A DNA stretch of 64,000 nucleotides from Streptomyces vinaceus (lineage in GTDB: Bacteria; Actinomycetota; Actinomycetes; Streptomycetales; Streptomycetaceae), in assembly GCF_008704935.1 (NCBI RefSeq), contig NZ_CP023692.1, positions 3,390,001 through 3,454,000 on the forward strand, read 5' to 3'. Of the stretch, positions 34,199 to 43,397 are shown in pieces (positions within the stretch are counted from its first letter, which is position 1; each line of letters starts with the position of its first letter). The notes under the pieces were generated by a model. The model searched no databases and was not told the origin of the DNA. It saw nothing but the letters and a program-made list of their open reading frames with translations. The translations under genes were made by a program, and so were the position numbers.

Positions 34199-35320
34199 TC
34201 AGGGGTGGAGGCGGGCGGTGAAGGCCCCGACCGCCTCCTCCACGTCCTGCGGGGTCCACTCCAGGCCCGGGGCCGTGACCGTCAGCTCCGTCATCGAGAC
34301 GCCCGGCGCCGCCGCCGGCGACCAGCGGTGGAAGAGGACCGTGCCGGTCTCCTCCGCCGTGCGGACCCCCGCCTCCGTCAGCCGGTCGGCCTCGTACGGC
34401 AGCCAGAGCTGGAACTGGTGCGTGTGCGGGGTCTGCGGGTTGATCCGGAACCACGGGACCGGCCCGTCGGCCAGCGCCCCGCCCAGCGCCGCGGCCACCC
34501 TGCGCGCCTGGGCCACGTACGAGGGCAGGCGCGGGAGCTCCCGGTCCAGCCCGGCCAGCGCGGACAGGGCCTGCGGGAACTGGCGGAAGACCTGGCCCCC
34601 GTACCGGTGGCGCCAGACCCGCGCCTCCGCGACCAGGGAGGAGGAGCCCGCCAGGGCGGCGCCGCTGAGCCCGCCGAGGGACTTGTAGAACGAGACGTAC
34701 ACGGAGTCCGCGAGCCCCGCGATCTCCTCCAGCGGCCTCCCGAAGTGCACCGTCGCCTCCCACAGCCGGGCCCCGTCGAAGTGGACCACCGCGTCCCGCT
34801 CGCGGGCCGCGCCGACGAGCGCCTCCAGCTCCTCCCAGGTGGGCAGGAGGAAGCCCGCCTCGCGCAGCGGGAGCTCCAGCATCAGCGTGCCGAAGGGCTC
34901 CGCCAGATCCGCGACCTCCTCCGCCGTGGGCTGGCGCGGGTCCTTCGTCGGGTGCACCGTGCGCAGGCCCGAGACCAGCGACAGCGCCCCGCCCTCCCAC
35001 ATCTCCGGATGGCTCATCGGGTGCAGGGCGACCACCGGGTTCCCGGTCCGCCCGGCCCAGCAGCGCAGCGCGATCTGCTGGGCCATCGTCCCGGACGGGA
35101 AGAACGCCGCGTCCTCGGTCCCCAGCAGCTGCGCCACCCTCTCTTCGAGCCGGGTCACCACCCCGTCGCCGTACACGTCGGCCGGCTCGTCGGGGTCCGG
35201 TGCGGCCAGCCCCGCCAGCAGCTCCCCGACCGTCGCCTCGCGCAGGCTGCGCGTGAGCGTCCGCCGCGCCGTACGCCCCGCCGCCACCAGCCGCTTCGTC
35301 AGATCCTCGTCACCCGTCAT
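34199..35320 (-). CDS. PLP-dependent aldolase/lyase, threonine-aldolase type
   Basis: 373 aa. Fold-type I PLP features are seen: YGDGVVTRLEERVAQLLGTEDAAFFPSGTMAQQIAL near the N-terminus, HFDGARLWEA (cofactor-binding Asp), and the Schiff-base Lys in YVSFYKSLGG. This pattern is that of low-specificity L-threonine aldolase/beta-eliminating lyase, splitting threonine or allo-threonine into glycine and acetaldehyde. The ATG lies 97 nt from the divergent DUF2520 gene. The substrate is not proven, as related proteins act on other beta-hydroxy amino acids. Confidence 0.87.
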   Translation of the reverse strand: MTGDEDLTKRLVAAGRTARRTLTRSLREATVGELLAGLAAPDPDEPADVYGDGVVTRLEERVAQLLGTEDAAFFPSGTMAQQIALRCWAGRTGNPVVALHPMSHPEMWEGGALSLVSGLRTVHPTKDPRQPTAEEVADLAEPFGTLMLELPLREAGFLLPTWEELEALVGAARERDAVVHFDGARLWEATVHFGRPLEEIAGLADSVYVSFYKSLGGLSGAALAGSSSLVAEARVWRHRYGGQVFRQFPQALSALAGLDRELPRLPSYVAQARRVAAALGGALADGPVPWFRINPQTPHTHQFQLWLPYEADRLTEAGVRTAEETGTVLFHRWSPAAAPGVSMTELTVTAPGLEWTPQDVEEAVGAFTARLHP

Positions 35321-35417
35321 GCCCCGATCATCGCCGACCGGCCAACACGCCCAGGGGCTAGCATGGCGGCGTATCGTCCGGTACCCCCCGCGGACTGGAA
35401 CGGAAGGCCTTCCCCGC

Positions 35418-36323
35418 GTGAATTCATCCCAGCAACCGCGCCCCGCCCGGCTCACCGTGGGCGTCGTCGGCGCAGGCCGGGTCGGCCCCGCGCTGGCCCG
35501 TGCGCTCCAGCAGACCGGGCACCGGCCGGTCGCCGTCTCCGGCGTCTCCGACGTCTCGCGCAGGCGCGCCGCGCGGATGCTGCCCGACGTGCCGCTCGTA
35601 CCGCCCGCGCAGGTGCTGGAGCTGGCCGACCTGGTGCTGCTGACCGTGCCCGACGACGCGCTGCCGGCGCTCGTCGAGGGGCTCGCCGAGACCGGGGCGG
35701 TCCGGCCCGGGCAGCTCCTCGTCCACACCTCCGGGCGGTACGGGACCGCCGTCCTGGACCCGGCCCGGCGGGCGGGCGCGCTGCCGCTGGCCCTGCACCC
35801 CGCGATGACCTTCACCGGCACCGAGGTGGACGTGCAGCGCCTGGCCGGCTGCTCGTTCGGCGTGACGGCCCCCGAGGAGCTGCGGCTCGCGGCCGAGGCC
35901 CTGGTCATCGAGATGGGCGGGGAGCCCGAGTGGATCGCGGAGGAGAACCGTCCGCTCTACCACGCGGCCCTCGCCCTCGGCGCGAACCACCTGGTCACCC
36001 TGGTCGCCCAGTCCATGGAGCTGCTGGCCAAGGCCGGGGTCGAGCACCCCGATCGGATGCTCGGCCCGCTGCTCGGCGCCGCCCTCGACAACGCCCTGCG
36101 CTCGGGAGACGCCGCGCTGACCGGCCCGGTGGCCCGCGGGGACGCCGGCACGGTCGCCGCGCACGTGGCGGAGCTGCGCAGGCACGCGCCCGCCTCGGTC
36201 GCCGGGTACCTGGCCATGGCCCGGACGACGGCCGACCGGGCCCTCGCGCACGGCCTCCTCAAGCCCGAACTCGCCGAGGACCTCCTGGGCGTGCTCGCCG
36301 ATCCCGAGGGTGGGGACCAGTGA
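35418..36323 (+). CDS. Rossmann-fold DUF2520 protein
   Basis: 301 aa. The N-terminal Rossmann motif is TVGVVGAGRVGPALARALQQTGH, and the C-terminal helical DUF2520 domain includes YHAALALGANHLVTLVAQSMELL. The arrangement matches the 6-phosphogluconate-dehydrogenase-like reductases. It overlaps panC by 4 bp. The position suggests a role in pantothenate synthesis, possibly as a ketopantoate reductase of the PanG type. The GTG start was picked because coding bias and the Rossmann motif begin just after it. Confidence 0.85.
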   Translation: MNSSQQPRPARLTVGVVGAGRVGPALARALQQTGHRPVAVSGVSDVSRRRAARMLPDVPLVPPAQVLELADLVLLTVPDDALPALVEGLAETGAVRPGQLLVHTSGRYGTAVLDPARRAGALPLALHPAMTFTGTEVDVQRLAGCSFGVTAPEELRLAAEALVIEMGGEPEWIAEENRPLYHAALALGANHLVTLVAQSMELLAKAGVEHPDRMLGPLLGAALDNALRSGDAALTGPVARGDAGTVAAHVAELRRHAPASVAGYLAMARTTADRALAHGLLKPELAEDLLGVLADPEGGDQ

Positions 36324-37321
36324 CCGAGCTGCTGCTGATCGACACCGCCGAGGAGCTGCACAAGCTCCCGCGCGCCGCCGAGGGCCCCCGGGCCGTCGTC
36401 ATGACCATGGGCGCCCTCCACGAGGGCCACGCCACCCTCATCCGTTCGGCCCGCGAGCGGGCCGGGCGGACGGGCCAGGTCGTGGTCACCGTCTTCGTGA
36501 ACCCGCTGCAGTTCGGGGCGAACGAGGACCTCGACCGCTACCCCCGCACCCTCGACGCCGACCTGGAGATCGCCCGCGCGGCAGGCGCCGACGCCGTGTT
36601 CGCCCCGGCCGTCGACGAGGTCTACCCCGGCGGCGACCCCCAGGTGCGGGTCAGCGCCGGCCCGATGGGCGAGCGCCTCGAAGGGGCCACCCGGCCCGGC
36701 CACTTCGACGGCATGCTGACGGTCGTCGCCAAGCTGCTCCACCTCACCCGCCCCGACCTGGCCCTCTTCGGCCAGAAGGACGCGCAGCAACTGGCCCTGA
36801 TCCGGCGGATGGTGACCGACCTGAACTTCCCCGTCGAGGTGGTCGGCGTACCGACCGTCCGCGAGGAGGACGGGCTCGCGCTGTCCTCCCGCAACCGGTA
36901 CCTGTCCCCCCAGGAGCGGCGCACCGCCCTGGCCCTGTCCCGCGCCCTGTTCGCCGGGCAGGACCGGCTCGCCGCGCAGGCCGCGCTGCGGGCCCGCGCC
37001 GAGGCCTCCCCCACCAGCGACGAGCGGGCCACCGCCCTGGCCCGGCTCGGCGAGATCCGCTGCGCCGCCGACGCGCACGCCGTGTCCGCCGCGGGCACCG
37101 GGCTGCCGGACGCCGTACGGGCCGCCGCCCGGCACGTCCTGGAGGAGGCGGGCCGGCACGATCCGCCGCTGGTGCTGGACTACCTGGCGCTGGTGGATCC
37201 GCAGGACTTCACCGACGTCCGCCCCGAATTCACCGGGCAGGCGGTCCTGGCCGTCGCCGCCAAGGTGGGGACGACCCGGCTGATCGACAACATCCCATTG
37301 GAGTTCGGAGCACACACGTGA
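36320..37321 (+). CDS. panC: Pantothenate synthetase
   Basis: 333 aa. PanC joins pantoate and beta-alanine using ATP. The HIGH motif is MTMGALHEGHATL, and FVNPLQFGANEDLDRYPRT, FGQKDAQQLALIRRMV and ALSSRNRYLSPQER are family-specific. It is longer than E. coli PanC (283 aa), mainly in the Ala/Arg-rich helices of the C-terminal third. It is coupled to DUF2520 upstream and nadB downstream by 4-bp overlaps. Confidence 0.95.
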   Translation: MTELLLIDTAEELHKLPRAAEGPRAVVMTMGALHEGHATLIRSARERAGRTGQVVVTVFVNPLQFGANEDLDRYPRTLDADLEIARAAGADAVFAPAVDEVYPGGDPQVRVSAGPMGERLEGATRPGHFDGMLTVVAKLLHLTRPDLALFGQKDAQQLALIRRMVTDLNFPVEVVGVPTVREEDGLALSSRNRYLSPQERRTALALSRALFAGQDRLAAQAALRARAEASPTSDERATALARLGEIRCAADAHAVSAAGTGLPDAVRAAARHVLEEAGRHDPPLVLDYLALVDPQDFTDVRPEFTGQAVLAVAAKVGTTRLIDNIPLEFGAHT

Positions 37322-39057
37322 GCACCCCAGGCACAGGCACAGGCACCGCCGGTACCGGCATACGGCTGCACGCCAACGCCCCCGGCTGGGCCCTCGACGC
37401 CGACGTCGTGGTCGTCGGCTCCGGCGTCGCCGGCCTGACCGCCGCACTGCGCTGCGCCGCCGCGGGCCGCCGTACGGTCGTGGTCACCAAGGCCCGCCTC
37501 GACGACGGCTCCACGCGCTGGGCCCAGGGCGGGATCGCCGCGGCCCTCGGCGAGGGCGACACCCCCGAGCAGCACCTGGACGACACGCTGGTCGCGGGCG
37601 CCGGGCTGTGCGACGAGGCCGCCGTACGGCTGCTGGTGACCGAGGGGCCGGACGCCGTGCGCAGGCTCATGGCCACCGGGGCCGTCTTCGACACCTCCGC
37701 CGAGACCGGCGAGATAGAGCTGACCCGCGAGGGCGGCCACCACCGCCGCCGGATCGCGCACGCGGGCGGCGACGCCACCGGCGCCGAGATCTCCCGCGCG
37801 CTGGTCGAAGCCGTCCAGCGAGCGGGCATCCGTACGGTCGAGAACGCGCTCGTGCTGGACCTGCTCCAGGACGCCGAGGGCCGTACGGCCGGGGTCACCC
37901 TGCACGTCATGGGCGAGGGACAGCACGACGGCGTCGGCGCCGTCCACGCCCCCGCCGTGATCCTCGCGACCGGAGGCATGGGCCAGGTCTTCTCGGCCAC
38001 CACCAACCCGTCGGTGTCCACCGGCGACGGGGTCGCGCTCGCGCTGCGGGCCGGGGCCGAGGTCTCCGACCTGGAGTTCGTCCAGTTCCACCCGACCGTG
38101 CTCTTCCTCGGACCGGACGCCGAGGGCCAGCAGCCGCTGGTCTCGGAGGCGGTCCGCGGCGAGGGCGCGTACCTGGTCGACGCCGACGGCGTCCGCTTCA
38201 TGCAGGGGCAGCACGAGCTGGCCGAGCTGGCCCCCCGCGACATCGTCGCCAAGGGCATCATGCGCCGCATGCAGGAGCAGGGCGCGCAGCACATGTACCT
38301 GGACGCCCGGCACTTCGGCGCACGGATGTGGGAGCAGCGCTTCCCCACCATCCTGGCCGCCTGCCGCTCCCACGGCATCGACCCGGTGACCGAGCCGATC
38401 CCGGTGGCGCCCGCCGCGCACTACGCCTCCGGCGGCGTACGCACCGACCTGCACGGCCGCACCACCGTCCCCGGCCTCTACGCCTGCGGCGAGGTGGCCT
38501 GCACCGGCGTGCACGGCGCGAACCGGCTCGCCTCCAACTCCCTGCTGGAGGGGCTCGTCTTCGCCGAGCGGATCGCCGCCGACATCGCCGGCGCAGCGCC
38601 CGCCGGCAGCGGCCCCGGCATCCCGGTCCCCGCGAGCGGCCCGCTCCAGCCCGCCGAGGCACGGTACGAGGTCCAGCGCATCATGACGGACGGGGCGGGC
38701 GTGCTGCGCTCCGCCGAGTCCCTGCGCGCGGCGGCCGCCGCCCTGGAGGACCTGTACGCGACGGCCCTCACGGCGCTGGAGACGGACGGCAAGACCGCCG
38801 TGCCCGGCGTCGAGACCTGGGAGGCCACGAACCTGCTGTGCGTGGCCCGCGTCCTGGTCGCCGCGGCCCTGCGCCGCGAGGAGACCCGCGGCTGCCACTG
38901 GCGCGAGGACCACCCCGACCGCGACGACGCCGCCTGGCGCCGCCACCTCGTCGTCCGGCTGTCCGCCACCGAGAGGCGGGCCCTGGTCGTCACCCCCACC
39001 GACTCCGCGGGCTTTCCGTCCGTACAGCACCCCCTGAGCCAGGAGCAGTCATCGTGA
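37318..39057 (+). CDS. nadB: L-aspartate oxidase
   Basis: 579 aa FAD enzyme that oxidises aspartate to iminoaspartate, the first step of de novo NAD synthesis. The FAD-binding motif is DVVVVGSGVAGLTAALRCA, RWAQGGIAAAL is typical of NadB, and the family signature VRGEGAYLVDADGVRFM and GEVACTGVHGANRLASNSLLEGLVF are present. The GTG start overlaps panC (GTGA) and the stop overlaps nadC the same way. No nadA is in the window, so it must lie elsewhere. Confidence 0.95.
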   Translation: MSTPGTGTGTAGTGIRLHANAPGWALDADVVVVGSGVAGLTAALRCAAAGRRTVVVTKARLDDGSTRWAQGGIAAALGEGDTPEQHLDDTLVAGAGLCDEAAVRLLVTEGPDAVRRLMATGAVFDTSAETGEIELTREGGHHRRRIAHAGGDATGAEISRALVEAVQRAGIRTVENALVLDLLQDAEGRTAGVTLHVMGEGQHDGVGAVHAPAVILATGGMGQVFSATTNPSVSTGDGVALALRAGAEVSDLEFVQFHPTVLFLGPDAEGQQPLVSEAVRGEGAYLVDADGVRFMQGQHELAELAPRDIVAKGIMRRMQEQGAQHMYLDARHFGARMWEQRFPTILAACRSHGIDPVTEPIPVAPAAHYASGGVRTDLHGRTTVPGLYACGEVACTGVHGANRLASNSLLEGLVFAERIAADIAGAAPAGSGPGIPVPASGPLQPAEARYEVQRIMTDGAGVLRSAESLRAAAAALEDLYATALTALETDGKTAVPGVETWEATNLLCVARVLVAAALRREETRGCHWREDHPDRDDAAWRRHLVVRLSATERRALVVTPTDSAGFPSVQHPLSQEQSS

Positions 39058-40052
39058 GCACCGAACAGCACGAGCACGACCACGAGCACGCGGAGCTGCC
39101 GCTCCTCGACCAGTCCGCGGGCGGCGGCTGCGGCGACGACTGCGCGTGCGGCGACGGCGAGGAGAGCGGCCTGGACCCGGCGCTCGCCCAGCTGCTCGCC
39201 GACGCGGGCCTGGACCCCGTCGAGGTCGAGGACATCGCCCACATGGCGATCTCCGAGGACCTGGACGGCGGGGTCGACGTGACCACCGTGGCCACCGTCC
39301 CCGAAGAGGCCGTCGCGTACGCCGACTTCACGGCGCGCGAGGCGGGCACGGTCGCCGGCCTGCGCGTGGCCGAGGCCGTCCTGTCGGTCGTCTGCGAGGA
39401 CGAGTTCGAGGTCGAGCGGCACGTCGAGGACGGCGACCGGGTCAAGCCCGGCCAGGTGCTGCTGACGGTCAGGGCCCGTACCCGGGACCTGCTCACCGGC
39501 GAGCGCAGCGCGCTGAACCTGCTCTGCCTGATGTCGGGCATCGCGACGGCGACGCGGGGGTGGGCCGACGAGCTGGAGGGCACCAAGGCGAAGGTCCGCG
39601 ACACCCGCAAGACGACGCCGGGCCTGCGCTCCCTGGAGAAGTACGCGGTGCGCTGCGGCGGCGGCGTCAACCACCGCATGTCCCTGTCGGACGCGGCGCT
39701 GGTCAAGGACAACCACGTGATCGCGGCGGGCGGTGTCGCGGAGGCCTTCCAGGCGGTGCGCGAGCAGTTCCCCGACCTGCCGATCGAGGTCGAGGTGGAC
39801 ACCCTGCACCAGGTCCGCGAGGCACTGGACGCGGGCGCGGACCTGATCCTGCTGGACAACTTCACGCCGATCGAGACCGAGGAGGCCGTGGCCCTGGTCG
39901 CCGGCCGCGCGGTGCTGGAGTCCTCGGGCCGGCTGACGCTGGCCAATGCCCGCGCGTACGCGGAGACGGGCGTGGACTACCTGGCGGTCGGCGGGCTGAC
40001 GCACTCCTCCCCGATCCTGGACATCGGCCTGGACCTGCGCGAGGAGCGGTAA
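39054..40052 (+). CDS. nadC: Nicotinate-nucleotide pyrophosphorylase
   Basis: 332 aa. NadC converts quinolinate and PRPP to nicotinate mononucleotide. Core motifs include EDLDGGVDVTT, ERSALNLLCLMSGIAT, DTRKTTPGLRSLEKYAVRCGGGVNHR and VEVDTLHQVREAL. About 40 extra residues at the N-terminus are rich in His, Asp and Cys (HEHDHEHAE, then CGDDCACGDGEE) and absent from standard 280-300-aa NadC, and could bind metal. The start overlaps nadB by 4 bp and the stop shares one base with coaX (TAATG). Confidence 0.95.
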   Translation: MSTEQHEHDHEHAELPLLDQSAGGGCGDDCACGDGEESGLDPALAQLLADAGLDPVEVEDIAHMAISEDLDGGVDVTTVATVPEEAVAYADFTAREAGTVAGLRVAEAVLSVVCEDEFEVERHVEDGDRVKPGQVLLTVRARTRDLLTGERSALNLLCLMSGIATATRGWADELEGTKAKVRDTRKTTPGLRSLEKYAVRCGGGVNHRMSLSDAALVKDNHVIAAGGVAEAFQAVREQFPDLPIEVEVDTLHQVREALDAGADLILLDNFTPIETEEAVALVAGRAVLESSGRLTLANARAYAETGVDYLAVGGLTHSSPILDIGLDLREER

Positions 40053-40861
40053 TGCTGCTGACCATCGACGTCGGCAACACCCACACCGTCCTCGGCCTGT
40101 TCGACGGCGAGGAGATCGTCGAACACTGGCGCATCTCCACCGACCCGCGGCGCACGGCCGACGAGATGGCCGTCCTGATGCAGGGCCTGATGGGCATGCA
40201 CCCGATGCTCGGCAGCGAGCTCGGCGACGGCATCCACGGCATCGCGATCTGCTCGACCGTCCCGTCGGTGCTGCACGAGCTGCGCGAGGTGACCCGCCGC
40301 TACTACGGCGACGTCCCCGCGGTGCTCGTCGAGCCCGGCATCAAGACGGGCGTGCCGATCCTGATGGACAACCCCAAGGAGGTCGGCGCGGACCGCATCA
40401 TCAACGCGGTCGCCGCCGTCGAGCTCTACGGCGGCCCGGCGATCGTGGTCGACTTCGGTACGGCGACCACCTTCGACGCGGTCTCCGCGAAGGGCGAGTA
40501 CGTGGGCGGCGTGATCGCCCCGGGCATCGAGATCTCGATGGAGGCCCTCGGCGTACGGGGCGCGCAGCTGCGCAAGATCGAGCTGGCGCGGCCGCGCAAC
40601 GTCATCGGCAAGTCCACGGTCGAGGCCATGCAGTCGGGCGTGGTCTACGGGTTCGCCGGGCAGGTCGACGGGGTCGTCACCCGCATGGCCAAGGAGCTGG
40701 CCGGGCCGCACGGCGACCCGGGCGACGTCCGGGTGATCGCCACGGGCGGGCTGGCGCCGATGGTCCTCGGCGAGTCCTCGGTCATCGACGACCACGAGCC
40801 GTGGCTGACGCTGATCGGGCTGCGCCTGGTCTACGAGCGCAACGCGCCGAACTTCGACTGA
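40052..40861 (+). CDS. coaX: Type III pantothenate kinase
   Basis: 269 aa. CoaX phosphorylates pantothenate as the first committed step of CoA synthesis. The ASKHA phosphate loop is LLTIDVGNTHTVLGLF, NPKEVGADRIINA and VVDFGTATTFDAV are family hallmarks, and GGVIAPGIEISMEAL is seen. As the last gene of the five-gene overlapping operon it completes the pathway begun by PanC. Type III kinases need a monovalent cation and escape CoA feedback. Confidence 0.95.
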   Translation: MLLTIDVGNTHTVLGLFDGEEIVEHWRISTDPRRTADEMAVLMQGLMGMHPMLGSELGDGIHGIAICSTVPSVLHELREVTRRYYGDVPAVLVEPGIKTGVPILMDNPKEVGADRIINAVAAVELYGGPAIVVDFGTATTFDAVSAKGEYVGGVIAPGIEISMEALGVRGAQLRKIELARPRNVIGKSTVEAMQSGVVYGFAGQVDGVVTRMAKELAGPHGDPGDVRVIATGGLAPMVLGESSVIDDHEPWLTLIGLRLVYERNAPNFD

Positions 40862-41053
40862 GGGCGGTCCGGCCTCCGGCCCCTCCGCCCGCCCCCCGCC
40901 CGTCCGCCCGTCTGTGCGCCCGTCGTCGCCGTCGGCGGGCGGGCGTGCGGGCGGGGTGTGGTGCTCGTCTCACTCCCCGCCGTTCCGAAGACCCGGGTCC
41001 GACCTGATGAATTAGCTTGAGGTCAACTCCTCGACAGGCACAGGACGGCTCAT

Positions 41054-41788
41054 ATGGCCCGTGACACGGCGTACTTGAAGGTGGCCGACGCGCTGCGGGC
41101 GCGGATCGGGGCCGGGGAGTGGCCCGCCGGCGCCAAGCTGCCGTCGCGCTCCCGCTTCGCCGCGGAGTACGGGGTCGGGCAGAGCGTCACGCAGCGCGCA
41201 CTGGAGTTGCTGATCATCGAGGGGCTCCTGGAGGGCCGCGCCGGCTCGGGCACCTACCGGAGCGCGCCGCGCGAGCGGCTGCGGACGGTCCGCTCCCGGC
41301 GGCGCCGGTCCGGGCCGGCCCGGACCGGCCTGACGTGGGAATCGCACTCCACGGCCCGTACTCCGGCGCCCGAGCGGATCGCGCGGCGGCTCGCCGTCGC
41401 GCCGGGCGACCCGTGCGTGCACACCACGTACGAGTTCGTGGCCGAGGGCAGGCCGGTGGAGATCTGCGAGTCCTGGGAGCCGATGGCGCTCACGGGCGGC
41501 ACCCCGGTCGTGCTGCCGGAGGCCGGTCCGTTCAAGGGCGCCGGGGTCATCGAGCGGATGCGCTCGATCGGCGTGCTGGTCGCCTCGGCGCTGGAGGTCC
41601 CCCGCCCGGCGCGCGCCAACCGGGCGCAGGCAGGGCTGCTCGGCATCGGCGTCGGCGAGCTGATCACCGAGATCGAGCGGACGTACTACGCGGTGGACGG
41701 CCGGGCCGTGGAGACCGCCGACATCCTGGTCGCGGACCGGCGCTCGGAGATCGCGTACGAGATCGACTTCCACCCCGGGGACCGCTGA
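41054..41788 (+). CDS. GntR/HutC family regulator with UTRA domain
   Basis: 244 aa. The N-terminal winged helix (about 5-70) reads YLKVADALRARIGAGEWPAGAKLPSRSRFAAEYGVGQSVTQRALELL, then a linker leads to a UTRA ligand-binding domain (about 100-240) with ERIARRLAVAPGDPCVHTTYEF and GELITEIERTYYAVDGRAVETADILV. The ligand is unknown. Upstream (about 41014-41026) TTGAGGTCAA is a small imperfect dyad and may be an autoregulatory site. It stands alone. Confidence 0.9.
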   Translation: MARDTAYLKVADALRARIGAGEWPAGAKLPSRSRFAAEYGVGQSVTQRALELLIIEGLLEGRAGSGTYRSAPRERLRTVRSRRRRSGPARTGLTWESHSTARTPAPERIARRLAVAPGDPCVHTTYEFVAEGRPVEICESWEPMALTGGTPVVLPEAGPFKGAGVIERMRSIGVLVASALEVPRPARANRAQAGLLGIGVGELITEIERTYYAVDGRAVETADILVADRRSEIAYEIDFHPGDR

Positions 41789-41818
41789 CCGGCCCGCTCC
41801 GTCCCCCGCGCTACCGGG

Positions 41819-42028
41819 CTACCGGGCTCCGTGGGGGTGGGCCAGCCGGCGCAGCGCGGCCCGCCAGGGGTGGCGGGCCTCGCGGCCGTCGAGGACGGCC
41901 TGGAACTGGGCGTACGTACGGGCCGAGCGCAGGACGGCGACGTCGTCCCGGCCGGGCGGCGGGGGCATCGGCTCGCCCAGCCGGGACGCCCGCCAGGTGT
42001 CGATGAGGTACTGCTCGATCGCTGTCAT
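41819..42028 (-). CDS. Small hypothetical protein
   Basis: 69 aa starting MTAIEQYLIDTWRASRLGEP, rich in Arg and Pro, with helical segments (VLRSARTYAQFQAVLDGREA) and a C-terminal HPHGAR. GGTGGAG lies directly before the ATG. It is on the minus strand between the GntR gene and the divergent DUF5937 gene. No family known to me fits it. Confidence 0.6.
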   Translation of the reverse strand: MTAIEQYLIDTWRASRLGEPMPPPPGRDDVAVLRSARTYAQFQAVLDGREARHPWRAALRRLAHPHGAR

Positions 42029-42136
42029 GTCTCCACCCTGAACCCACTCGGCCCACCCCGCACGACGATTGACGCCCCTCGTCAATCGATCCGTGTCATG
42101 CCTGGTCACAGCCCCGGAACAGGTCAGAATGGAGCG

Positions 42137-43258
42137 ATGAGCGTCACCATCGACATCGCCGGGCTCCCCGCGGGGCGCATCCGTTTCGCGCCCTCCCCGC
42201 TCTCCGAGCTCTGCATGGCGCTGCACGCCCTCTCGCAGCCCGCCCACCACCCGGGCCTGGCCTCCTGGACCACCGCCACCGCGGCCGCGCTCGACCCGTG
42301 CCTCGCGGACCGGCTGCTGGAGGCCGAGTTCATGTGGCGCAGCTCGTTCTCCGACATCTTCATGGCCTTCGCGGGCATCCCCGGCGGCAGCGGGCTGCCC
42401 GCCGCGACCCTGGCCGAGGAGCTCGACGTACTGGACCGCATGGACGACGAGCGGTTCGCGATGGCCGCGCTGGAGCACTGCTGGCTGGCGCTCTACAACG
42501 AGGGCGGCGGACCCTCCCCGCTGAAGGACCCGCTGGCCAGGGCCAAGGCACTGGAGACGGCCGCCGCGCGCGGTCCGCGCCAGCTGGAGTTCTCGCTGCG
42601 GCTGCTGGACGACACGGCCTCGGTGCGGGTGTGGCTGCGGCGGCTCCTGGAGGAGTGCGACGAGGCGTTCTTCGCGCAGACCTGGCGGCGGATCGAGCCG
42701 CAGCAGAGCGCGGACGCCCGGCACAAGACGGAGGTCCTGCGCCGCAAGGGGCTGGCGGCGACGCTGCACGAGGTGTCGAGCGCGCTGAGCGTCGACGCGG
42801 CCGCCACCACCATCACCGTCGACAAGATGGTGCACGGCTCCGCCACCGCGACGGACCCCGAGATAGGCCCCGGCCTGGTCTTCGTACCGACGAACTTCGG
42901 CTGGCCGCACCTGCTGGTGCTGCACGCGCCCGGCTGGGTGCCGGTGGTCCACTATCCGATCCGCTCCCCCGAACTGCCCGAGCCGGGCTCGGTGGAGCTG
43001 CTCCAGCGGCGGATGGAGGCGCTGGCGCATCCGATGCGGATGATGCTGTGCCGGAGCCTGGCGCGCGCCCCGTACACGACGAGCGAGCTCGCGACCGTGC
43101 ACGGGATCACCGCGCCGGAGGTCTCGCGGCACCTGTCGGCGCTGAAGAAGGCGGGCCTGCTGCACACCTGGCGCCAAGGGCGTTACGTCCACCACCAGTT
43201 GGACCTGAAGGTCGTCGCCCGGATCGGCTCGGAGTTCATCGAGGGCATCCTGCGCTGA
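42137..43258 (+). CDS. ArsR-type regulator with N-terminal DUF5937 domain
   Basis: 373 aa. The N-terminal 270 residues form a DUF5937-like domain (FAPSPLSELCMALHALSQPAHHPGLASW is characteristic). The C-terminal 90 residues are an ArsR winged helix: MEALAHPMRMMLCRSLARAPYTTSELATVHGITAPEVSRHLSALKKAGLL. The cysteines needed for a typical metal site are lacking, so it may sense an organic ligand through the N-terminal domain. GGAGCG and a CAGAAT hexamer both lie just before the ATG, leaving the mode of initiation open. Confidence 0.85.
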   Translation: MSVTIDIAGLPAGRIRFAPSPLSELCMALHALSQPAHHPGLASWTTATAAALDPCLADRLLEAEFMWRSSFSDIFMAFAGIPGGSGLPAATLAEELDVLDRMDDERFAMAALEHCWLALYNEGGGPSPLKDPLARAKALETAAARGPRQLEFSLRLLDDTASVRVWLRRLLEECDEAFFAQTWRRIEPQQSADARHKTEVLRRKGLAATLHEVSSALSVDAAATTITVDKMVHGSATATDPEIGPGLVFVPTNFGWPHLLVLHAPGWVPVVHYPIRSPELPEPGSVELLQRRMEALAHPMRMMLCRSLARAPYTTSELATVHGITAPEVSRHLSALKKAGLLHTWRQGRYVHHQLDLKVVARIGSEFIEGILR

Positions 43259-43397
43259 CGGACCCGCGGAGGTCGTCACCCGGATTCGGCGAAACCTCTG
43301 GCGAGACCGGCCCCGCCGTCTATACCGTGCGTCCACCGCGCACCACCGACGCCCGACCACCCGTCTGTCTGCTCGTACTTGTCGTGGAAGGACCTTC

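Noticed and set aside
40862..41053. Small frames between coaX and the GntR gene
   Set aside because: Low-complexity Pro/Arg products without ribosome sites.
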